Part shown: piece by piece, positions 1-8,752 of the stretch | Layout: each line of letters begins with the position of its first letter | Position numbering within the stretch: the stretch's first letter is position 1 | Assembly (NCBI GenBank): GCA_964276095.1 | Contig: CAXYDR010000003.1 | Span: forward strand, 1,178,001-1,242,000 | Length of the DNA: 64,000 nucleotides | Source: GCA-2733415 sp964276095 | GTDB taxonomy: Bacteria > Bacteroidota > Bacteroidia > Flavobacteriales > Flavobacteriaceae | Reading direction: 5' to 3' | Notes under the pieces: generated by a model | Told to the model about the DNA's origin: nothing | The model's input: only the letters and a program-made list of their open reading frames with translations | Databases searched by the model: none | Position numbers and translations under genes: made by a program

Positions 1-2
1 TT

Positions 3-365
3 TGTCCGCTAGTATGTTATGACTTGCGCTTTCCTGTATGGTCTAGAAACACTTCTAATTACGATATACTTATATATGTAGCCAATTGGCCAAAACCTCG
101 TATAACAGCTTGGAATACACTTCTAAAAGCACGTGCAATTGAAAACATGAGTTATGTTATTGGTGCAAACCGTATTGGAACAGATGCAAATGGACATGAA
201 TACACCGGAAACTCTATTGTTTTAGATGAATTGGGTAGTGAAATGACGCCTTTATCTGAAAATACAGAAGCTATCCTTACCACTACGCTATCTAAAGAAA
301 AATTATTAGCTTCAAGAAATAGGTTTAACTTTTTAGGTGATCAAGATGAATTTGAAATAAGATAA
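3..365 (+). CDS. Nitrilase-family amidohydrolase (omega-amidase type), C-terminal part
   Basis: The window edge cuts the 5' end; the frame is open from base 3 and about 120 residues are visible of a family usually near 255-260. The first visible residues contain CYDLRFPVWSRN, the nucleophile-cysteine motif of the carbon-nitrogen hydrolase superfamily, with the catalytic Cys codon at 15-17. The following ARAIENMSYVIGANR segment is typical of the YafV/Nit2 omega-amidase branch, which hydrolyses alpha-ketoglutaramate or alpha-ketosuccinamate in the cytosol. A TTG at 24 could be read as a start but would cut off the catalytic Cys, so it is rejected. The gene converges on the lipoprotein gene next door with 2 bp between stop codons. 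Family call is firm; exact substrate is inferred. Confidence 0.85.
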   Translation, partial: CPLVCYDLRFPVWSRNTSNYDILIYVANWPKPRITAWNTLLKARAIENMSYVIGANRIGTDANGHEYTGNSIVLDELGSEMTPLSENTEAILTTTLSKEKLLASRNRFNFLGDQDEFEIR

Positions 366-367
366 TT

Positions 368-1963
368 TTATTTCAACGTAAACTGTTCATCTACATCCCA
401 ATTCGCTTTAACTTTATGTTCTTCTGGATGATAAGCAATACGTTCTGGTTGTAGTTTTTTCAAATAATTACCTGTGTCGTATTTCTTGTTATTATTATCA
501 TCAAATATTACGCGTATATTATAGGTTGCTGGCGTAACGTTTTGAAAATCATACACATAAACTCCTACTCCAAATTGCTCATACTTAACCTCTCCTGTTT
601 TTGTTACTAATTGAACTATCAAAGGGGTATTTGGCGCATTATTTAATGTGATTTTAAAAGTTGCATATGCAGATAAATCTTTCGTACTTGCTCGATAACT
701 TAAAGTATCGTTTGTTGCTTCAAAGAAATCAGTAAATGCTTCTGGTAAAATACTGATGGAATATTTTTGGCTTTCTTCTTTTTTAAATTCTAAATTAATA
801 ATACTCGTTAATTTATCTATTGAACTCATAAAAGGGACTGATACCGAATCCTTATCTAAAATTTTAATTTTAGAATCATCAATTGTCGTTACGGGTATTG
901 TAGATACAATTTTATAGATCCCATCTAATGCTAAACTGGTTGAAACTGGTTTAAATGATAGCGAATCTGATTTTACTTTCTTTCGCATACGAACTGTGAA
1001 GGAATCTATTTCTTGTTTATGAGTCATTGTAAAATTCAATGAATCTAAATCAACGTTTGGTTTAAACCAATACTGTAAAGTATCATTATTAACTTCTTTA
1101 GTAATTGTAGAAACAATATTTTTATCAGATAGGAGTTTAATTAATACATCTTCTGTTGCCTCTCCTTCATAACGAAATTTAATTCTGTTTTTTCGTTCGT
1201 GTTTTGGTTTTAGCGCTTTATAATTTTGTATTTCTTTAAACAGCGTCAATTCATGAGAATCCTCACTTGGAACAGTTATGAAGTCTTTTTTAAAGGCTAT
1301 TTTATCTGTTTTCTGATTGAATTTATAATTATCCGATTCTTCTTTTAAAGCTGTAAGTAAATACTTACCTGCCTTCAAGTTTTCAAATTTAAAGTTCGTG
1401 GTACTATCTAAAGTATTGGTAATATATCTTGGCTTTTTGTTGTACACTACCGAATCAGTAAACGTAGAGTCTATTTCATAAAGCATTACCGATACAAAGT
1501 CATCTGCTGTTTTAGCAATAGCATCTCTTATACTTCCGTTTAATCCTAAAGAATCTATACTTTTACCTGTTGAGAAAACATATTTAAAATACGGGTATGG
1601 ATTGCTCTCATTATTATCGACAATACTTTTACCGAAGTTAAATGAGTAAGTTGTGTTTGGTTGTAAGGTATCGTAAATTTTAATTTTCACATACTTACTT
1701 GCTCCTCCTTGTGGTGTAATTAACGGACGAATATTTAAGGGAGGTGAAATGATCAATTGCTTGGTTAAATCATTTAACTTAATATACTCATCAAAATATA
1801 TTTTTATTTCTTGCTCTGTAAAATTAGTGCTATAATTTTCTGGTGTAGCTTTAAGCATTACAGGCGGTTGAATATCTTTTGGTCCCCCTGAAGGCCTTCC
1901 TTTTTTTGCACAACTTAAAACGGTAATACAGATAACCAATATAATAACAAGTATTTTTTTCAT
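368..1963 (-). CDS. Ig-like (SbsA-type) domain lipoprotein, conserved in Bacteroidota
   Basis: 531 residues. The N-terminus is a lipoprotein signal with lipobox VLSC, Cys18 being the lipidation site. It is followed by GGPKDIQPP and an SbsA-type Ig-like domain (about residues 32-115, PENYSTNF...IYFDEYI) that resembles domains in cell-envelope surface proteins. The rest is beta-rich with several possible Ig-like repeats, and the C-terminus carries a conserved FDDNNNKKYDTGNY stretch typical of this flavobacterial family. It probably sits in the outer membrane or periplasm; no enzymatic motif is visible and its role is unknown. It lies 134 bp downstream of comF on the same strand. Confidence 0.8.
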   Translation of the reverse strand: MKKILVIILVICITVLSCAKKGRPSGGPKDIQPPVMLKATPENYSTNFTEQEIKIYFDEYIKLNDLTKQLIISPPLNIRPLITPQGGASKYVKIKIYDTLQPNTTYSFNFGKSIVDNNESNPYPYFKYVFSTGKSIDSLGLNGSIRDAIAKTADDFVSVMLYEIDSTFTDSVVYNKKPRYITNTLDSTTNFKFENLKAGKYLLTALKEESDNYKFNQKTDKIAFKKDFITVPSEDSHELTLFKEIQNYKALKPKHERKNRIKFRYEGEATEDVLIKLLSDKNIVSTITKEVNNDTLQYWFKPNVDLDSLNFTMTHKQEIDSFTVRMRKKVKSDSLSFKPVSTSLALDGIYKIVSTIPVTTIDDSKIKILDKDSVSVPFMSSIDKLTSIINLEFKKEESQKYSISILPEAFTDFFEATNDTLSYRASTKDLSAYATFKITLNNAPNTPLIVQLVTKTGEVKYEQFGVGVYVYDFQNVTPATYNIRVIFDDNNNKKYDTGNYLKKLQPERIAYHPEEHKVKANWDVDEQFTLK

Positions 1964-2097
1964 TTGAGATACATATAAAAAAGTTACACCAATTATATTT
2001 CAAAAATCTTACTACTAAATTGTTCCTTTTTTGAGTTTTAATTGGTCTCACAAATTAACAACATATTAATGAAATCTCGTTTAATAATTTGTTAAAC

Positions 2098-2781
2098 CTA
2101 TTGGTCAGTATACGCCATTACGGCCAAACTCAATTTTACATTTGGGATTTTATTTAATTCCGTTACGCAGGCTTTAATTGTAGCTCCTGTTGTAATTACA
2201 TCATCAACTAATAAAATATGCTTTCCCTCGAGGGTTGTAAAGTCAGATACTTCAAAAATGGTTTCCACATTTTTCCATCTAGTTAATCTATCTTTTACTG
2301 TTTGAGTTGTAGTGTTTTTAATTCTTAACAAAGTAATGTCGTTATATTGTGCGTTTAAACCTATAGCCAACTCTTTACCAAATCCTTCTACTTGATTATA
2401 CCCTCTTGAACTCATTCGCTTTTTATGTAGCGGAACTGGAACTACAACATCTATGTCCTTATAATAACCGCTTTCATTCAACTCAACACCTAACCATTCT
2501 CCTAAATAAGAACTGATTTCTTCTTGACCTTTATATTTTAATTGATGTATTAATTGTCTTACAATTCCTTCTTTTGGATAATAAAACAATGCAGTTGCGC
2601 GCTCTAGAATAATCGTACCGTAAAAAACATTTGAAATGACCTTTGAATCATTACTATGTAAATTAGTTAACGGTAAATCATGCAAACAAGTTACACAAAG
2701 AATCTTTTCTTGATGCATCAGCATATTTTTACACCCAACACAAACTTTGGGAAAGAATAAATTAAGGAGTAGTTTAAACAT
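2098..2781 (-). CDS. comF: ComF family phosphoribosyltransferase-like protein
   Basis: 227 residues, normal for ComF. The N-terminus has a four-cysteine zinc-ribbon (C14, C17, C29, C32) and the C-terminus has the PRPP-binding loop ILLVDDVITTGATI near residue 190, the signature of type I phosphoribosyltransferases. ComF proteins are linked to DNA uptake/competence in Gram-positive bacteria and to DNA repair or purine-related roles elsewhere; in Bacteroidota the exact job is unsettled. The RGYNQ motif (SSRGYNQVEGF) is the second ComF hallmark. The ATG at 2779-2781 begins MFKLLLNLFFPK, a usual ComF start. Confidence 0.88.
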   Translation of the reverse strand: MFKLLLNLFFPKVCVGCKNMLMHQEKILCVTCLHDLPLTNLHSNDSKVISNVFYGTIILERATALFYYPKEGIVRQLIHQLKYKGQEEISSYLGEWLGVELNESGYYKDIDVVVPVPLHKKRMSSRGYNQVEGFGKELAIGLNAQYNDITLLRIKNTTTQTVKDRLTRWKNVETIFEVSDFTTLEGKHILLVDDVITTGATIKACVTELNKIPNVKLSLAVMAYTDQ

Positions 2782-3243
2782 TATTAATAACTGTACATCT
2801 TAACACTAAAGATACAAGTAAAAATTAACAAAAAACCAACAGGAATAGATCCTTACTGATAATTCAATGTTTTTAAAGTTATTAATACCTGTATATTCTC
2901 TATAAAACACTATTTTAATTACACAACAAGAAACTATGCTTTCACAACAAAACAGGTAAAACAACCGAAAATAGTTGCTATATTTACTTTAGAGATCAAA
3001 AGGATTATTTCCCAAAAGTAATTCTAAAACTCTTAAAGGAATTGACCCCAAATCAATTTAAATTCCTTCAAAAAAACTTACTAAAATTAAAAAAGCAGAA
3101 ACCTCAAAGTTTCTGCTTTTTTATGCACTAATGTTTTATCCATTCTTTATAAATCTATTTAATAATATACTCCCAGTAAGGAACAGTATTTTAAATCCAC
3201 AAAAATTAACCCCAAGTGAATAAAATAGCAATTTAAAATTGTG
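2782..3243. other. Intergenic region with a start-less reading frame and a terminator
   Basis: No recognisable gene. On the + strand a frame open from about 2922 to the stop at 3129-3131 has no ATG or GTG before its last two codons but reads like protein (for example SCYIYFRDQKDYF, then TPNQFKFL). It ends across a terminator hairpin at 3094-3122. It may be the decayed 3' end of a lost gene or chance. The rest is AT-rich and carries the promoter region of queD. Confidence 0.35.
3094..3122 (+). terminator. Rho-independent terminator
   Basis: A perfect 9-bp stem (AGCAGAAAC at 3094-3102, GTTTCTGCT at 3109-3117) with a 6-nt loop is followed by a T run. There is no intact gene directly upstream on the + strand, so it may belong to a vanished gene or a small transcript. 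Confidence 0.7.
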
Positions 3244-3251
3244 TAGTTTTG
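3244..3251 (+). promoter_or_regulatory. Bacteroidota -7 element TAGTTTTG for queD-lpxH
   Basis: TAGTTTTG matches the Bacteroidota -7 consensus TANNTTTG and lies 17 nt before the ATG at 3269. It lies inside the upstream extension of the open frame, which supports the internal ATG as the true start. No clear -33 TTG is seen at the ideal distance. Confidence 0.5.
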
Positions 3252-3268
3252 TATTACAAATATCTTTT

Positions 3269-3721
3269 ATGAGTAACATTCGAATCACCAAACTATTTAC
3301 ATTTGAAACTGGTCATGCTCTTTATGGTTATGATGGAAAATGTAAAAACGTACACGGACATAGTTATAAGCTTTCAGTAACTGTGATAGGATCTCCAATT
3401 ACAAAAGCTGGAGAAGTAAAACTAGGAATGGTTATTGACTTTGGGGATTTAAAAAAAGTAGTTAAGGAAGAAATTGTAGACGATTTTGATCACGCTACAG
3501 TTTTTAATAAAAATACGCCTCACTTAGAACTGGCAAAGGAATTACAAGACAGAGGACATAGTGTAATTTTAGTAGATTATCAACCAACCAGTGAAAACAT
3601 GGTAATTGATTTTGCTGCAAAAATTAAAGATAGATTACCCGAAAACATCCAATTACATTCCTTAAAATTATCAGAAACAGAAACCTCTTTTGCAGAGTGG
3701 TACGCAAGTGATAATGCATAA
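3269..3721 (+). CDS. queD: 6-carboxytetrahydropterin synthase / 6-pyruvoyl-tetrahydropterin synthase family
   Basis: 150 residues from the ATG at 3269; an upstream in-frame GTG would add ten residues unlike the family and would overlap the promoter element. Zinc ligands His16, His29 and His31 (FETGHALYG and VHGHSY) and the catalytic Cys25 are present, as is the DFDHATVFN segment. The enzyme converts 7,8-dihydroneopterin triphosphate to 6-carboxytetrahydropterin, the first dedicated step to queuosine, in the cytosol; some homologues act as PTP synthase. The stop overlaps the lpxH start by 8 bp, so the two genes are translationally coupled even though their pathways are unrelated. Confidence 0.9.
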   Translation: MSNIRITKLFTFETGHALYGYDGKCKNVHGHSYKLSVTVIGSPITKAGEVKLGMVIDFGDLKKVVKEEIVDDFDHATVFNKNTPHLELAKELQDRGHSVILVDYQPTSENMVIDFAAKIKDRLPENIQLHSLKLSETETSFAEWYASDNA

Positions 3722-4481
3722 TTTTACCATAAACATATCAGACGGAAAGAAAGTCTATTTTTCATCAGACAATCATTTAGGTGCGCCAGATTTTGAAGCG
3801 AGTAAACCTCGTGAAAAAAAGTTTGTAGCATGGTTAGATGAAGTTAAGCAAGACGCGGCAGCAATTTTCCTTTTAGGCGATTTATTTGATTTCTGGTTTG
3901 AATATAAAACCGTAGTTCCAAAAGGGTTTGTACGTACTCTAGGGAAACTTGCAGAGATTAGAGACAGCGGAATACCAATTTACTTTTTTGTAGGAAATCA
4001 TGACTTATGGATGAATGATTACTTTGAAAAAGAACTGAATATTCCTGTTTTTCATAAACCACAAGAATTTATACTAAATAATAAAACATTTCTAATTGGT
4101 CATGGTGACGGATTAGGACCTGGAGACAAAGGGTATAAACGCATGAAAAAAGTGTTTACAAATCCTGTTTCTAAATGGTTTTTCCGATGGCTTCACCCAG
4201 ACTTAGGAGTCAAACTAGCGCAATATTTATCTGTTAAAAACAAACTGATTTCAGGTGATGAAGACGTTACTTTTTTAGGAGAAGATGATGAATGGTTAGT
4301 ACAATATTGTAAACTGAAACAAAGTCAAAAACACTACGATTACTTTGTGTTTGGACATCGTCATTTACCTATGACTATAGACATTGCTAAAAACTCACAA
4401 TATATTAACCTAGGAGATTGGATTAATTACTATACCTATGGTGATTTTGATGGAAACAAACTAGAATTAAAAGAATATTAA
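3714..4481 (+). CDS. lpxH: UDP-2,3-diacylglucosamine diphosphatase
   Basis: 255 residues from the ATG at 3714; a TTG upstream is ignored because it lies inside queD. The calcineurin-like metallophosphoesterase motifs are all visible: SSDNHLG, GDLFDFW, GNHDLW, GHGDG and GHRHLP. The size and the DFWFEY and GDWINYYTYG signatures point to the LpxH branch, which cleaves UDP-2,3-diacylglucosamine to lipid X in lipid A synthesis, as a peripheral membrane enzyme. It overlaps queD by 8 bp. A 22-bp-arm inverted repeat follows directly downstream. Confidence 0.87.
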   Translation: MHNFTINISDGKKVYFSSDNHLGAPDFEASKPREKKFVAWLDEVKQDAAAIFLLGDLFDFWFEYKTVVPKGFVRTLGKLAEIRDSGIPIYFFVGNHDLWMNDYFEKELNIPVFHKPQEFILNNKTFLIGHGDGLGPGDKGYKRMKKVFTNPVSKWFFRWLHPDLGVKLAQYLSVKNKLISGDEDVTFLGEDDEWLVQYCKLKQSQKHYDYFVFGHRHLPMTIDIAKNSQYINLGDWINYYTYGDFDGNKLELKEY

Positions 4482-4485
4482 AAAC

Positions 4486-4567
4486 GTCATTTCGACGATA
4501 GGAGAAACCTCACCCTGAGAATAACATTCTCTTACTCATATGCGATTTCTCCTATCGTCGAAACGAC
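4486..4567. repeat. Long inverted repeat (REP-like hairpin), complete copy
   Basis: Arms of 22 bp at 4486-4507 and 4546-4567 pair with one mismatch around a 38-bp loop; each arm contains CGACGATAGGAGAAA or its complement. A half copy of the same element lies at 21203-21228, so it is a dispersed repeat, and may also act as a terminator between lpxH and the convergent gene. Confidence 0.75.
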
Positions 4568-4597
4568 ATAGAATAAAACGATATACTTATAAACTAT

Positions 4598-4954
4598 TTA
4601 ATTCAAACCAGCACCTTTTAAATACATATCTAATTCAATTTGAAACAACGTTCCTTTCATCAAGTCACTAATTAAATTTAACTCCTCCAAATTTACTGAT
4701 AAGTCTATTTTTTTAGAAGGTGTTTGAAGTAAATAGTTACTGCATTCTTCTTTATGGGTACAGCCTTCACACTTATTTAATTTGTAGGCTATTTTTACTT
4801 TGTTATAAAATTCTTTTATTTCAGAATAGGTTAAATAAAACCCTGTATTTCTAAATACCATTTGAATACAGTCTGTATTTCCTTTTTTAATATCTCTTTT
4901 CCATTGAAAAGCGATTCCTATATTATTATGGTAAATTCTATGTATATCTTCCAT
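4598..4954 (-). CDS. Small cysteine-containing Bacteroidota protein of unknown function
   Basis: 118 residues. No catalytic motif is recognised. The middle has CEGCTHKEEC (C-x2-C-x5-C, about residues 76-85), a possible metal or Fe-S binding site, and TDCIQMVFRNTGFYLT contributes another Cys. The TDCIQMVFRNTGFYLT segment reminds me of small Bacteroidota proteins in the DUF6686 group, but this is not certain. The start codon abuts a 24-bp palindrome that overlaps a TATATTTG promoter element, so the gene is probably under tight single-gene control. No cotranscribed neighbour: recJ is transcribed in the same direction but lies upstream of an independent start. Confidence 0.7.
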   Translation of the reverse strand: MEDIHRIYHNNIGIAFQWKRDIKKGNTDCIQMVFRNTGFYLTYSEIKEFYNKVKIAYKLNKCEGCTHKEECSNYLLQTPSKKIDLSVNLEELNLISDLMKGTLFQIELDMYLKGAGLN

Positions 4955-4981
4955 TTGTACAATTTAAGTTGTACAAATATA
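4954..4981 (-). promoter_or_regulatory. Palindromic operator overlapping a -7 promoter element
   Basis: TTTGTACAA and TTGTACAAA form perfect 9-bp inverted arms at 4954-4962 and 4969-4977 with a 6-nt spacer. On the minus strand TATATTTG (4974-4981) matches the -7 consensus TANNTTTG. The palindrome covers the -7 edge, the expected transcription start and the first base of the ATG, as expected of a repressor site. The cognate regulator is unknown. Confidence 0.6.
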
Positions 4982-5050
4982 TTCTTTATTTTTAATTATT
5001 CTAAATAAGAATAGTAATAAGTTTAATCGATTAAAAATATTGGGATATAC

Positions 5051-6739
5051 TTATTTTATATCCTTCACCATTAATTGCAGGCTAACGTTTCCTTGCCATT
5101 CATTTTCATCTACTACATAAGCAGTATTAAATGGTTTTTTATTGGTAATACTACTCAGTTTATCTCCTAAGCCAAAACCAATTCCTATTATAGTATTTGA
5201 GTTATCCTGTTTAGCAGTAAACCGCAAATGTTTATCATCTTCTCCTACACATTTTCCATATCCAGTGTCTTGCATGTTTTCTGATATAAAAACTGGGTGC
5301 ATGTTTTGTGGACCAAAGGGGCCAATTTGTTTTAGCAATCGCATTAATTTAGTATCAATATCATGCAGTGAAATTTTTAAATCTACTGTGATTTCTGGAG
5401 TTAATAAGCGTTTATCTATTGTAGTGGCTACAACTTCTTCAAACTTTGCTTTGAACTTATCATAGTTTTCTGGTAATAAAGTCAATCCAGCAGCATACAT
5501 ATGTCCTCCAAATTGCTCTATATGTTCTGAGCATTGCTCTAAGGCATTATATACATCAAACCCTTTTACAGAACGTGCAGATGCTGCTAATTTATCTCCA
5601 CTTTTTGTAAATACTAATGTTGGGCGGTAATACTCTTCTATCAACCGAGAAGCAACAATACCGATAACTCCCTTATGCCAAGTTTCATCAAATACTACAG
5701 AGGTAAAACCCTCTTCTTCTTTGTTGACTTTAATTTGCTGAAGGGCTTCTTTAGTAATTTGTTTATCTAATTCCTTACGTTCAGTATTATATGTATCAAT
5801 TTCAGCAGCATATTGCACTGCGGTTGTATAGTCTAATTCTGACAATAAACTCACTGCATGATTCCCATGTTTAATACGTCCTGCTGCATTAATTTTTGGA
5901 GCTATTTGAAAAACTACATCAGTAATAGATAATTCTTTCTTCTTCGCGTTTTTAGTAAATGCTTTTATTCCTGGTCTTGGGCTTTCATTAATAACTTTAA
6001 GCCCGTAATGTGCTAAAATTCTATTTTCTCCAGTGATGGGTACAATATCCGCTGCAATACTGGTAGCAACTAAATCTAAGTACGGAATAAAATCATCAAT
6101 AGTTTCATTTCTATTAACTCCTAAAGCTTGAATTAGTTTAAATCCAACTCCGCATCCACTCAATTCGTCATACGGATAATTACAATCACTCCTTTTAGGA
6201 TCTAATACAGCTATCGCATTTGGTAATTCCTTTCCTGGGCGGTGATGATCACAAATAATAAAGTCTATTCCTTTTTCCTTTGCATAAGCAACTTTGTCAA
6301 TGGCTTTTATACCACAATCTAAGGCTATAATTAATGAAATATCATTGTCTTCAGCATAATCAATTCCCATATAGGAAACTCCATATCCTTCCGCATAACG
6401 ATCCGGAATATAGGTTGCTACATTGTCATAATAGGTTTTTAGATATGATGCTACTAATGAAACTGCGGTAGTTCCATCAACATCATAATCACCAAACACC
6501 ATAATGTTTTCTTTATTAGCAATTGCATGCTCAATTCGTGCAACTGCTTTATCCATATCTTTCATCAGAAATGGATCATGTAACTCAGTTAATGAAGGTC
6601 TGAAAAATGTTTTTGCTTGATCAAAATTTTCAATACCACGTTGCACCAAAATCGTAGCAATAATTTCATTTACACCTAAAGCTTCTTGTAAATGAGCTAT
6701 TTTATTAGAATCCGGTTTTGGTTTTATAGTCCAACGCAT
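5051..6739 (-). CDS. recJ: Single-stranded-DNA-specific exonuclease RecJ
   Basis: 562 residues, the usual RecJ size. DHH-superfamily motifs are present in order: DYDVDG (84-89), Asp141 in ALDCG, DHH (164-166), the SGCGVGFKL segment, then the DHHA1 part with GVIGIVASRL and GGHMYAAG, and a C-terminal OB-like domain. It degrades single-stranded DNA 5' to 3' with Mn/Mg ions in mismatch repair and recombination. It starts 9 bp after the stop of the upstream methyltransferase gene, so the three genes osmC-like, methyltransferase and recJ probably form one minus-strand transcript. Confidence 0.95.
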   Translation of the reverse strand: MRWTIKPKPDSNKIAHLQEALGVNEIIATILVQRGIENFDQAKTFFRPSLTELHDPFLMKDMDKAVARIEHAIANKENIMVFGDYDVDGTTAVSLVASYLKTYYDNVATYIPDRYAEGYGVSYMGIDYAEDNDISLIIALDCGIKAIDKVAYAKEKGIDFIICDHHRPGKELPNAIAVLDPKRSDCNYPYDELSGCGVGFKLIQALGVNRNETIDDFIPYLDLVATSIAADIVPITGENRILAHYGLKVINESPRPGIKAFTKNAKKKELSITDVVFQIAPKINAAGRIKHGNHAVSLLSELDYTTAVQYAAEIDTYNTERKELDKQITKEALQQIKVNKEEEGFTSVVFDETWHKGVIGIVASRLIEEYYRPTLVFTKSGDKLAASARSVKGFDVYNALEQCSEHIEQFGGHMYAAGLTLLPENYDKFKAKFEEVVATTIDKRLLTPEITVDLKISLHDIDTKLMRLLKQIGPFGPQNMHPVFISENMQDTGYGKCVGEDDKHLRFTAKQDNSNTIIGIGFGLGDKLSSITNKKPFNTAYVVDENEWQGNVSLQLMVKDIK

Positions 6740-6748
6740 AGTAATATA

Positions 6749-7549
6749 TTATTTGCTTTTATGAGCAACAATTGAATAACACAAAGGCATTTTATTGCCA
6801 AAGGCTTTTATTTGATATTTACGGTCGGCTATTTTTTCGGTGTGAGCAAAACAATCGTAAGGAGAGTAATTATACTCTTTAAAATTATTTACTGTAAGTC
6901 CGTTTGTCAATAATCCAGACATTACTTCGCTTAATCCGTGATTCCAACAAACATATTTAAAGGTAACATCAGCTTCTTTATCAGCATAAGTTCCTTCTTC
7001 CTCTTCTACAATAGCGTCGTCCTTGAAATAGTTATATTTCACTTGTTTGAAATCATCATCATACATCCAAACATTAGGGTGAAACTCTACAAACACAAAT
7101 TTCCCTTCTGGTTTTAGAAAATGAGAAATTATACTTCCCCATTTATTCATATCAGGTAACCAACCAATTGTACCATAGGAAGTATATACAATATCAAACT
7201 CTCCTTGTAAATTATTTGGTAAATCATATACATCAGAAACAATAAACTCAGCATCTAAGTTCAACTCTGTATTTAACTCCTTTGCAGTAGCAATAGCTTT
7301 ATCAGACAAATCAATCCCTGTAACTTTTGCTCCCATTCTAGCCAAAGACAAACTATCTTGACCAAAATGACACTGTAAGTGTAAAATACGCTTCCCTTTT
7401 ACATCTCCTAGTAATCCTAGTTCAATATCCATCAAGGATGATTTACCTGCTTTAAAGGCATCCATTTCGTAGAAATCAGACGTTACATGGTAGGCTGTTC
7501 TTTTATTCCAAGACTCTTTATTAAGTTCTAAATAATTTTCAGCTGACAT
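6749..7549 (-). CDS. Class I SAM-dependent methyltransferase
   Basis: 266 residues. The SAM-binding region is at about residues 50-80: ILHLQCHFGQDSLSLA followed by VTGIDLSDKAI, where LQCHFGQ replaces the more usual DxGxGxG loop, a form common in Bacteroidota methyltransferases. The acidic motif GIDLS and the later FDIVYTSYG support the fold. The acceptor is unknown. The gene starts 3 bp downstream of the OsmC-like gene's stop and ends 9 bp before recJ, which suggests cotranscription. Confidence 0.82.
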   Translation of the reverse strand: MSAENYLELNKESWNKRTAYHVTSDFYEMDAFKAGKSSLMDIELGLLGDVKGKRILHLQCHFGQDSLSLARMGAKVTGIDLSDKAIATAKELNTELNLDAEFIVSDVYDLPNNLQGEFDIVYTSYGTIGWLPDMNKWGSIISHFLKPEGKFVFVEFHPNVWMYDDDFKQVKYNYFKDDAIVEEEEGTYADKEADVTFKYVCWNHGLSEVMSGLLTNGLTVNNFKEYNYSPYDCFAHTEKIADRKYQIKAFGNKMPLCYSIVAHKSK

Positions 7550-7552
7550 GAA

Positions 7553-7975
7553 TTAAGAGTTGTGATATTTAATAGCCACAGAAACTTTAGCAAACTGACG
7601 AAACATTTCCATAACACCACAGTACTTATCTACTGATAAATCTACTATTTTTTGAATTTTATTTTCGTTTAAATCTGATCCATAAAAATTATAAACACAA
7701 TCAACTTTATGATAAAACCTTGGGTGTTCATCAGTTAATTCTGCCTCAATTTCAATATCAAAAGTATCTATTTCCACTTTCATTTTCTTAACCAACATAG
7801 CAATATCAATTCCTGAGCAACCAGCTAAAGAAGCCAACATCATTGCTTTAGGACGTAACCCGTCATCATTCCCTCCTATTTCTTTTGCAGCATCCATAAC
7901 TAAGTTTCCACCAGGGTTAGTAGCGTCAAAAGTCATATCACCTTTCCAAAAGGTTTTTACTATATTCTTATCCAT
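7553..7975 (-). CDS. OsmC/Ohr family peroxiredoxin-like protein
   Basis: 140 residues, the family length. The two conserved cysteines are visible: Cys53 in LAGCSGIDIAM, and Cys119 in DKYCGVMEMF. OsmC-family proteins reduce organic hydroperoxides or detoxify electrophiles with this thiol pair. The upstream arginine usually needed is probably in the GLRPKAM segment. It is the first gene of a likely three-gene minus-strand operon with a methyltransferase and recJ. OsmC versus YhfA-like subfamily cannot be settled by eye. Confidence 0.85.
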   Translation of the reverse strand: MDKNIVKTFWKGDMTFDATNPGGNLVMDAAKEIGGNDDGLRPKAMMLASLAGCSGIDIAMLVKKMKVEIDTFDIEIEAELTDEHPRFYHKVDCVYNFYGSDLNENKIQKIVDLSVDKYCGVMEMFRQFAKVSVAIKYHNS

Positions 7976-8132
7976 AAAATTATTTTTTAAAAACTGTATA
8001 TGTAAATGTAAGCATTCAAAATAATTTTAGACTCTTTAGCCATTCAAAATACAGACAGAAAATGTATTTTAGTCAACCTAAATTACAAACAAAAATTTAC
8101 AACCTCCCTTAAGGGGATTAAAACCAAAACTT

Positions 8133-8723
8133 ATGCCTTTAGTAACACCTTTAGCTGCCGATCACGATTCGGAAACTCAAGAATTAGCTGCTTTTTTTAA
8201 TGAAACATTGGGGTTTTGTCCTAATTCAGTATTAACAATGCAACGCAGGCCGGCCATTTCAAAAGCTTTTATCAACTTAAATAAAGCGGTAATGGCAAAT
8301 GAAGGGAAAGTAACTTCTGCTTTAAAACGCATGATTGCATGGGTTTCTAGTAATGCTACTGGATGTAGATACTGTCAAGCACACGCTATTAGAGCTGCTG
8401 AACGTTACGGTGCAGAACAAGAACAATTGGATAATATTTGGGAATATAAAACGCATCCTGCTTTTTCAGCAGCTGAACGTGCTGCTTTAGATTTTTCACT
8501 AGCTGCCTCTGTAGTTCCTAATGCTGTAAATGCTGATATTCAAGCAGAATTACACAAATATTGGGATGAAGGAGAAATAGTAGAAATGTTAGGTGTTATT
8601 TCTTTATTTGGATACTTAAACCGTTGGAATGACTCTATGGGAACTTCTATTGAAGAAGGAGCTGTTGAATCTGGAGACCAATACTTAGGAAAACACGGTT
8701 GGGAAAAAGGAAAGCACCTGTAA
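8133..8723 (+). CDS. AhpD-like carboxymuconolactone decarboxylase family protein (peroxidase-related)
   Basis: 196 residues. The redox motif CRYCQAH (C78, C81, H84) is the CxxC...H signature of AhpD-type alkylhydroperoxidases, within a helical domain (about residues 35-150). The N-terminal VTPLAADHDSETQELAAFF is typical of the uncharacterised peroxidase-related branch. It likely reduces peroxides or acts as a thiol relay. It is divergent from the osmC-like gene, and the two share a 157-bp intergenic region, so oxidative stress may control both (inference). A strong terminator follows. Confidence 0.82.
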   Translation: MPLVTPLAADHDSETQELAAFFNETLGFCPNSVLTMQRRPAISKAFINLNKAVMANEGKVTSALKRMIAWVSSNATGCRYCQAHAIRAAERYGAEQEQLDNIWEYKTHPAFSAAERAALDFSLAASVVPNAVNADIQAELHKYWDEGEIVEMLGVISLFGYLNRWNDSMGTSIEEGAVESGDQYLGKHGWEKGKHL

Positions 8724-8752
8724 TTAATTATTACTCATTATATATATCAAAA

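Noticed and set aside
1851..2051. Minus-strand frame of 66 residues overlapping the Ig-like lipoprotein start
   Set aside because: It overlaps the true lipoprotein coding sequence in another frame and is rich in Lys and Asn with no motif; a shadow.
3239..3268. Upstream start for the QueD gene
   Set aside because: It contains the promoter -7 element and ten residues not typical of the family.
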